From CAZAGT01 sp964484515 (lineage in GTDB: Bacteria; Desulfobacterota; DSM-4660; Desulfatiglandales; HGW-15), in NCBI GenBank assembly GCA_964484515.1, contig CAZAGT010000147.1, positions 1 to 11,842 on the forward strand: 11,842 bases of DNA. The letters are read 5' to 3'. Below, one piece after another: positions 5,901 through 9,513 of this stretch. Under the pieces are notes generated by a model. The model searched no databases. It was not told the origin of the DNA and saw only the letters and a program-made list of their open reading frames with translations. The translations under genes and the position numbers were made by a program. Position 1 is the stretch's first letter. The number at the start of each line of letters is the position of its first letter.

Positions 5901-6500
5901 GACATCCTGGGAGAGATCTGCCGCGCCCTCTCCGGCATCATGGCGGGGTCGCTCAGCCGGGAAGATCTCGCGGCCGGCATCATCCAAATGGCCACTCAAC
6001 GGGCCCGGGGCGAGGGCGAGGAACGGCCATCAGAGAATCGCACCCGGTTTACGGAGATGGGCGGCTCCATTTCCTTCAAGGACGGCGTCGGCACCAATAA
6101 AGACCTCCAGCTCCAATCGCCATTGTTACGGGTGGAAGGCGGCGGAACGCTGAACCTGCCCAAAGACGTCCTCGATCTTCGGGTTACGGCGGCGCTGGTC
6201 AAGAGCTGCGAGGGCCAAGGGGGGAAAAGCTTCCGTGAATTGGCCAATTACCCGATCCCGGTCAACATCAGGGGCCCCCTGACCAACCCGGAGGTGAAGC
6301 CGGACTTTACGGCCGGCATCATGAAGATCCTAGGGCGCCAGCAGAGCGAAGAAGAGCAGCCCTCTCCAGCTCCCAGGCAGCAGCAAACACAGAAGGTTCA
6401 ACCGCAGAAGGTTCAACCCCAGAAGGATCAGAAAGAGGAATTGGAGGACACTGCCCGGGATCTCCTGCAAAAGGGGCTAAAGGACCTCTTCAAGCGGTAG
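2955..6500 (+). CDS. AsmA family protein, large form with internal duplication
   Basis: This 1181-residue protein belongs to the AsmA/TamB-like envelope group, tied to outer-membrane homeostasis and lipid transport between membranes. Residues 6-29 form one N-terminal transmembrane anchor. The typical AsmA start follows: FDPNDYKERIVALVEEQTGR, then LKIQGDINLSLFPWLGVEI and NPPGF (residues 30-80). A long beta-rich periplasmic part comes next. The conserved C-terminal AsmA block spans about 962-1120, with LNGTVAFKLTDGSIEGVDI, then TEMGGSISFKDGV, LRVEGGGTLNLP and NYPIPVNIRGPLTNPEVKPD. The tail (1129-1181) is polar, Gln/Lys-rich and probably coiled. Family members are often 600-700 residues; the extra length comes from a duplicated segment (about 425-650 and 718-940). 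GGAGG at 2941-2945 with 9-nt spacing supports the start. It stands alone with no co-directional partner nearby. The exact lipid substrate is unknown. Confidence 0.93.
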   Translation: MKKLVKVVAIVIGILVVLLIGVAVIVPLVFDPNDYKERIVALVEEQTGRQLKIQGDINLSLFPWLGVEIGGVEIGNPPGFENPVFARLQQLQVRVRLLPLLSRHVEADVVRARGLIVNLQRNKEGRTNWNDLLKAESETKPTQGREPPAVPGALVIGGVDIRDASVTWTDRAAGQHIAVTELSVKTSAVTLTDPVDVKIAFAVDTGDIGLKGRVESADRLRLDLKKKVYSLELERLNAGLKGKELPEAGLTIKGSGTATFDAAADKIKLSRVRLEADGLPLSSYTSAAVLQVEEGAGDLAARTFDLPGLKVDMTMTRGKDRILATLTGNTRADLKAQRVTISELALNLPEFSTEGRRIQVSETEPASLTVDLSAMTVLLQGLAMTGTVTDKALPQGALSMALRLGLEGDWNRQTVSVDPINLQVLGVKADGKLAIVALKTAPEANGSFAVARFNPRELLARVTKDLPAMSDPRALTSAELALTFQATKDTLNVNKLHARLDDSTLTGSVELTDFAARNTRFDLALDRINLDHYRSSKQGATPATAAAPAAKTTAAAGGHPLENLKKLSLHGKLRISDLVAGGVKMGDLLVEIQAREGLIKTDPISASLYGGSYKGAVELDLRNPEPKIGFEEKLAGVRLDRLFKDLDVKADTADFRGPSDVTLKGSVVTDAAFEVIRVEQLSAVGKLGNKLPLGLDGDGTVVNLKDQTLTAEQIKAHLGDLTLKVHAMVTGLSAKPSFNAKLSVPTFNLRRLFSQIGRKPPQTADPKAMTAAELAADLSGSAAALSIEALKVRLDDTHLEGTLGLTLQPARAYAFDLRADAIDLDRYLPPPQKEGKPKAGTPGTATATAPLEGLRALNLDGKLALGKLKLDNLKLQDLRIQIKGKDGLLTLNPLAAALYGGTYEGNVSIDARGKQPQLSLDEKLANVQAGPLLEDLKGRSLLTGLTAVDIKATATGADADAIKRTLNGTVAFKLTDGSIEGVDILGEICRALSGIMAGSLSREDLAAGIIQMATQRARGEGEERPSENRTRFTEMGGSISFKDGVGTNKDLQLQSPLLRVEGGGTLNLPKDVLDLRVTAALVKSCEGQGGKSFRELANYPIPVNIRGPLTNPEVKPDFTAGIMKILGRQQSEEEQPSPAPRQQQTQKVQPQKVQPQKDQKEELEDTARDLLQKGLKDLFKR
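4227..5774 (+). repeat. Tandem protein-level duplication within the AsmA gene
   Basis: Residues about 425-650 align with about 718-940 at an offset of 290-294. Matching landmarks are DPRALTSAEL with DPKAMTAAEL, RLDDSTLTG with RLDDTHLEG, DRINLDHY with DAIDLDRY, LENLKKLSLHGKL with LEGLRALNLDGKL, ASLYGGSYKG with AALYGGTYEG, and EEKLAGV with DEKLANV. Each copy carries an Ala/Thr/Pro-rich linker (538-557 and 829-849) at the same place. Nucleotide identity is low, so the duplication is old and held at protein level. Confidence 0.8.
6390..6434 (+). repeat. 15-bp tandem repeat, about three units, in the AsmA tail
   Basis: Units CAGAAGGTTCAACCG (6390-6404), CAGAAGGTTCAACCC (6405-6419) and the diverged CAGAAGGATCAGAAA (6420-6434) encode QKVQP, QKVQP and QKDQK. 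The repeat is in frame in a disordered, charged C-terminal tail, so copy number could change without a frameshift. Confidence 0.8.
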
Positions 6501-6529
6501 CAGGGAATTGCCGGTGCCGAGCGTATTCG

Positions 6530-6558
6530 TTCACTCCAATTGAGCACAGGAATATAAT
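6530..6558 (+). promoter_or_regulatory. Strong sigma70-type promoter for the leader and PK-C-like gene
   Basis: TTCACT (6530-6535) and a perfect TATAAT (6553-6558) are separated by exactly 17 bp. The predicted start is near 6565, about 14 nt before the cloverleaf-like fold and about 260 nt before the 6826 start codon. A short GGAAT/ATTCC inverted repeat (6549-6553/6566-6570) straddles the -10 box and could be an operator. Confidence 0.6.
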
Positions 6559-6578
6559 GAGCAGGATTCCGAATACCT

Positions 6579-6654
6579 AATTTCAGCGCGTGTTATGAGC
6601 ACGCTTTAGGTGGGTATAGTCCCGCTCTAGGGCCCCAAGCCCCACGCTGAAATT
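6579..6654 (+). ncRNA. Cloverleaf-like 5' leader RNA element (riboswitch-like)
   Basis: AATTTCAGCG (6579-6588) pairs perfectly with CGCTGAAATT (6645-6654). Inside this closing stem are three hairpins. The first is CGTG/CACG (6589-6592/6600-6603). The second is TAGGTGGG (6607-6614) with CCCGC-T-CTA (6621-6629), using one G-U pair and one bulge. The third is GGGC/GCCC (6630-6633/6639-6642). The result is a compact 76-nt four-way junction right after a good promoter. It is not a tRNA: the closing stem is 10 bp, there is no GGTTCGA-type T-loop and no CCA-compatible end. The junction is nearly saturated with pairing. It most resembles a cis-regulatory leader or the remnant of a small palindromic element. 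I recognise no known riboswitch consensus, so the ligand is unknown. Confidence 0.5.
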
Positions 6655-6825
6655 TGATGGGTAACCACACCCTGATTGTACCTGGACTCAAGGAGGTCTA
6701 CGATCAGTCACGACTCGCGCCTGCCAATCGTTCACCGCGCGATCACGGCCCGGTAGGTAGTGTCCATACGGAAATGCATCTAGACACCCCCGTAGGGTTT
6801 CGAACAGAAAGGAGAGCAAACAATC

Positions 6826-7392
6826 ATGATCAGGCAAGTGGAGTATTTTGAAAAACCGGGAAAAGAAAACACGTCGCGATGTCTCGATATCGTCAAGGGA
6901 CTTGTGAATGAAGGCTACGCGCACGTGGTCGTCGCCACAACCGGCGGCGACACCGCCCTGGAGTGCGCCAAGAAACTCAAAGGAAAAGAGGTGAACGTCG
7001 TCGCGGTGACCCACAATGTCGGGTTCAGCAAGGAGCCGAACAAGGATGAGTGCTCCCCGGCGGCCAGGCAGAAGCTGGCGGAACTCGGCGTCAAGGTCTT
7101 TACCGGGGCCATCCTCACCCGGGCAATTGAATACGCCTTTATGGATAAACACCAGGGTATCTACCCGGCGTACATCGTCGCTCAGACCCTGAGGCTCTTG
7201 GGACATGGGATCAAGGTGTCGGTTGAAATCACCATGGAAGCATGCGACGCCGGCATGATTCCCGAAGGCGAAGATGTCGTGACGGTGGCCGGAACCGGCC
7301 GAGGCGCTGATACGGTGGCGATCCTCCGTGCCCACCCTTCCAATCGGTTTCTCGACGTCAAGATCAAACAGATCCTTGCCAAGCCGCTTTAG
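6826..7392 (+). CDS. Stand-alone pyruvate kinase alpha/beta (PK_C-like) domain protein
   Basis: The 188-residue product corresponds to the C-terminal alpha/beta domain fold of pyruvate kinase, without the catalytic TIM barrel or the B domain. Such single-domain proteins occur in archaea and anaerobic bacteria, usually annotated 'pyruvate kinase alpha/beta domain' and functionally undefined. Landmarks are HVVVATTGGDTALECAKKL (residues 33-51), VNVVAVTHNVGFSKEPNKDE (56-75), GVKVFTGAILTRAIEYAF (88-105), and a Gly-rich TVAGTGRGADTVAILRAHPS near the end. These resemble the effector- or phosphate-binding surface of the PK C-domain. It cannot phosphorylate ADP by itself, so a sensing or regulatory role is inferred. 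GGAGAG at 6811-6816 with 9-nt spacing supports the start. It appears to be a single-gene transcript from the 6530 promoter through a structured leader. Confidence 0.85.
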   Translation: MIRQVEYFEKPGKENTSRCLDIVKGLVNEGYAHVVVATTGGDTALECAKKLKGKEVNVVAVTHNVGFSKEPNKDECSPAARQKLAELGVKVFTGAILTRAIEYAFMDKHQGIYPAYIVAQTLRLLGHGIKVSVEITMEACDAGMIPEGEDVVTVAGTGRGADTVAILRAHPSNRFLDVKIKQILAKPL

Positions 7393-7613
7393 GCTGAAGA
7401 GCAACGAGAACCGTCGGTAAACATCGCCTGAAACGGTTTGCCGTCCTGCCGGCATAGTAGAAGGACCCACGCCTCCCGGGCAGCAGCTTGGGAATACCGT
7501 GACAAGATCTGGTGGATGTCTCAACGTACGCATTGCAGAGGCAAGGACCGAAGAGCCTGGCGTGACGCATTCCTGGGCAGAACGAGACGCCCATGAGGGG
7601 ACCATGGGGGGCG
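7393..7613. other. Intergenic DNA between convergent genes, no gene seen
   Basis: AACCGT (7409-7414) and ACGGTT (7433-7438) form a 6-bp inverted repeat just after the plus-strand stop codon. No T run follows, so it is at best a weak or Rho-linked end for the PK-C-like gene. Frames in either direction give no recognisable protein. Confidence 0.4.
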
Positions 7614-7650
7614 AAAAGGCGTCAGCGCTGCGGACGGCCGGACGCTGACG
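7614..7650 (-). terminator. Possible terminator of the leftward dehydrogenase operon
   Basis: A perfect 8-bp stem CGTCAGCG/CGCTGACG (7620-7627/7643-7650) with a 15-nt loop lies 93 bp beyond the minus-strand stop at 7743. Read leftward it is followed by CC and only four T residues, a weak intrinsic terminator. Confidence 0.4.
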
Positions 7651-7676
7651 GTTCAACGACCGGTTTTCACGAAGTG

Positions 7677-7689
7677 TCACGCGACGTGA
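7677..7689. repeat. Short perfect palindrome TCACG-CGA-CGTGA
   Basis: TCACG (7677-7681) and CGTGA (7685-7689) flank CGA. It is operator-like in shape, but it lies downstream of both flanking genes, so a regulatory role is doubtful. It may add to the 3' structure of the leftward transcript. Confidence 0.3.
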
Positions 7690-7742
7690 TGAAGGAACGC
7701 GATTGAACGAAAATGCTCAATTCGCGGAAGCCGAACGAAAGG

Positions 7743-8177
7743 TCATTCCGCGCGTTCCCACACCAGCCGTCCTATGACATATCTGCCCCCCATGAGCATG
7801 GGAGACGTCTTGAGGATCAAACAGTTTCCGGTGAACTCATAAAAACGGACGTTGTCCGTGCCGATCCAGTTTGGAAAAGAACTGCCCAACACATGGTGAG
7901 TAACCTTGCCCGCCTTTTCGTCCACGTCGTAGGTCCCAAAGTAGGCCCGATGCCCCTCAAATGCTGCCGCCACCTCTTCGGGGGTGCCTTTGAGCCAATC
8001 ATTCGAGGCAAAGACCGGCCGATCCGTGTCCAGGAGCTGGGCCGACATGTATCCCCGCTCATCGTACATGAGCTGCCCTATGGGATGGGTGCCCAGGAGA
8101 TGGTGCACCTCATCGTCATCGCTTCGGTACTCCGCCGTAACCAGCTTCCAGGTACCGGCAAACAGATTCCTATGCAT
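7743..8177 (-). CDS. Lipocalin-like domain protein
   Basis: This 144-residue protein starts with the lipocalin-type signature LFAGTWKLV (residues 5-13). It continues with the beta-rich pattern GQLMYDERGYMSAQLL, HRAYFGTYDVDEKAGKVTHHV and TGNCLILKTSPML, as in the lipocalin-like family (Lipocalin_5 type), a short single-domain cytoplasmic barrel predicted to hold a small hydrophobic ligand. It has no signal peptide. I chose the ATG at 8177 because GAGG lies 9 nt upstream. The in-frame ATG at 8186 touches that site directly and is unlikely. The start overlaps the end of the dehydrogenase gene by 8 bp, which implies translational coupling in one operon. Members are often beside dehydrogenases and other small-molecule enzymes. 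The ligand is unknown; it could be a product or intermediate of the partner enzyme. Confidence 0.85.
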   Translation of the reverse strand: MHRNLFAGTWKLVTAEYRSDDDEVHHLLGTHPIGQLMYDERGYMSAQLLDTDRPVFASNDWLKGTPEEVAAAFEGHRAYFGTYDVDEKAGKVTHHVLGSSFPNWIGTDNVRFYEFTGNCLILKTSPMLMGGRYVIGRLVWERAE

Positions 8178-9120
8178 TTGAGCCATCCTCTTCCAGTAAT
8201 TTCATGAGTCTCACCAGCATGTGGTCACGCCAGCCCATGATTTCCGCGACCGTGTTCGTTCGAGCCTTTTCCATGGCCCTGGTGCCCGCAACGATCTCTT
8301 CGAAGGCACCGGCCGGGATTTCGGTCCAGGCATCCATGCTGCTCCACCTGTAGTGATAGGACTGCCCGTAGCGTTCTTTGAATCGTTCGATACCGTTTGC
8401 CACCAGGTGAATTCGCATGAACGGCCCGAGGAAGGGATCACGGAGGCCGATGCCCATGCAAAACGCCCTGTCCACATCCTCTACGCTGGCCACGCCTTTG
8501 GCCACGAGATCGATAGCCTCACGGAGCAGGGCGGCCTGCAATCGGTTCACGATGTAGCCCGGGACCTCACGCTTGAGCAAGACGGGGATCTTTCCGAGTC
8601 TACTCATGAACTCACAGGCCGCCTCTACGGATCCGGCGGAGGTCTTCTCGCCCCCGACGATCTCGACGATCGGAATGAGGTGGACCGGAAGGATCGGGTG
8701 TACGAGCACACACCGTTCCGGTCGCCTGGTGACCCGCTGGATTTCCGTCATCAAAAGTCCTGAGGCGCTGCTGGCGAGGATTGCACTTTCAGGTGCGAGG
8801 GCGTCCATTTCCTCGAAAACGCTCTTCTTGATCGAATAGTCGTCGAAGACCGATTCCTGAACATAGTCGGCGCTCTCAACAGCCTCGGTCAGGCTCGTCG
8901 TCGTCTCGATCCGGTCGCCAGCCTCGGCCCGCGCGCCTTTCTTCAGAAAACCGCTCTCCTCCAGGAACGCGATATTCGTCCTGATCACCCGAACGGCCTC
9001 CTTCAGGGCCGAGGTGTCAATGTCATGCAGGATGACGTCAAAGCCCTTGGCGGCAAAGATCGTCGCCCAACCCTGCCCGATGAGACCGGACCCGACGCAT
9101 GCGACTCGTTGTATCTTCAT
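8170..9120 (-). CDS. 3-hydroxyacyl-CoA / L-gulonate 3-dehydrogenase-like NAD enzyme
   Basis: This 316-residue cytoplasmic enzyme is of the 3-hydroxyacyl-CoA dehydrogenase superfamily, closest in layout to lambda-crystallin/gulonate 3-dehydrogenase. It would oxidise a 3-hydroxy acid or its CoA ester with NAD+. The Rossmann motif GSGLIG is at 10-15, with D33 positioned for the NAD ribose. The C-terminal helical domain starts near 186 (VPGYIVNRLQAALLREAIDL). By alignment with human HAD the catalytic set appears as S120, H141, E153 and N192. The usual HPxNPP motif reads HPILPV, so the Asn is replaced by Leu144. I chose the ATG at 9120 because GAGG sits 9 nt before it; an ATG at 9135 would add five residues with a poor site. 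It is co-transcribed with the lipocalin-like gene from the 9222-9194 promoter. The substrate is undecided; carnitine 3-dehydrogenase-like activity is another option. Confidence 0.88.
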   Translation of the reverse strand: MKIQRVACVGSGLIGQGWATIFAAKGFDVILHDIDTSALKEAVRVIRTNIAFLEESGFLKKGARAEAGDRIETTTSLTEAVESADYVQESVFDDYSIKKSVFEEMDALAPESAILASSASGLLMTEIQRVTRRPERCVLVHPILPVHLIPIVEIVGGEKTSAGSVEAACEFMSRLGKIPVLLKREVPGYIVNRLQAALLREAIDLVAKGVASVEDVDRAFCMGIGLRDPFLGPFMRIHLVANGIERFKERYGQSYHYRWSSMDAWTEIPAGAFEEIVAGTRAMEKARTNTVAEIMGWRDHMLVRLMKLLEEDGSNA

Positions 9121-9193
9121 AGTGAGAATCCTCATTCCGTTCGGATAAAACGTTTCTACAGCTTAGAGGGAGGGTTCCTGCTCGCCTGAGGCC

Positions 9194-9222
9194 ATCATAG
9201 CAACCCGACCTCCCGCTGACAA
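9194..9222 (-). promoter_or_regulatory. Near-consensus sigma70 promoter of the leftward operon
   Basis: Read leftward, TTGTCA (9222-9217) and TATGAT (9199-9194) are separated by exactly 17 bp. A TG one base before the -10 box makes it an extended -10 promoter. Each hexamer differs from consensus at one position. The start should fall near 9187, giving a leader of about 67 nt before the 9120 ATG. Confidence 0.7.
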
Positions 9223-9431
9223 GCAGCCCCACACCCGCACCGATCCAAGTCCAACTTTCCCGTAGCAGACAAGATTCATCCCCGCAATGTCAAGAAGCCC
9301 GATGCCGGCACAATCTGGAGGGCTATCCCGACAGCGTTCCGCTGGTCTTGCTTTCGGATGGAATGATACCCGGCCCCTTGGTGGAGAATAATCTGATTGA
9401 CCCAGTCCGGCCTTATTGAGAAAAATAACCC

Positions 9432-9477
9432 TGATACCCATTGGTAATTCAATCGAGAATAGGAAACCAAGGTATCA
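9432..9477. promoter_or_regulatory. Inverted repeat upstream of the molybdoenzyme gene
   Basis: TGATACC-CA-TTGG (9432-9444) and CCAAGGTATCA (9467-9477) are inverted copies apart from a 2-nt insertion. They are 22 bp apart, with an ATTC/GAAT pair between (9447-9450/9457-9460). The site lies 37-82 bp before the start codon and is operator-like, or could fold in the leader. No convincing promoter is seen on the plus strand: CTGATA (9431-9436) and GAGAAT (9455-9460) are a poor pair, and they would sit on this repeat. A second palindrome, CAGCG-TTC-CGCTG, lies at 9332-9344. Confidence 0.35.
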
Positions 9478-9513
9478 AAGAATTCCGTACTCATTTGTCT
9501 GGAGAGAACGACG

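Noticed and set aside
5307..5999. Minus-strand open frame of 230 codons inside the AsmA gene
   Set aside because: Antisense shadow of the strongly supported AsmA reading frame.
6579..6654. tRNA gene or integron attC site
   Set aside because: A 10-bp closing stem and no T-loop or anticodon-arm consensus exclude tRNA. The GTT/AAC ends are in the wrong order for attC, and no integrase is near.
6654..6851. Plus-strand open frame upstream of the PK-C-like gene
   Set aside because: Overlaps the 6826 start and lacks its own ribosome binding site and any family signal; the region reads as leader.
6688..7680. Minus-strand open frame of 330 codons
   Set aside because: Antisense to the PK-C-like gene; composition and lack of motifs mark it as a shadow.
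8221..8763. Plus-strand open frame of 180 codons
   Set aside because: Antisense to the dehydrogenase gene, whose Rossmann and catalytic motifs are clear.
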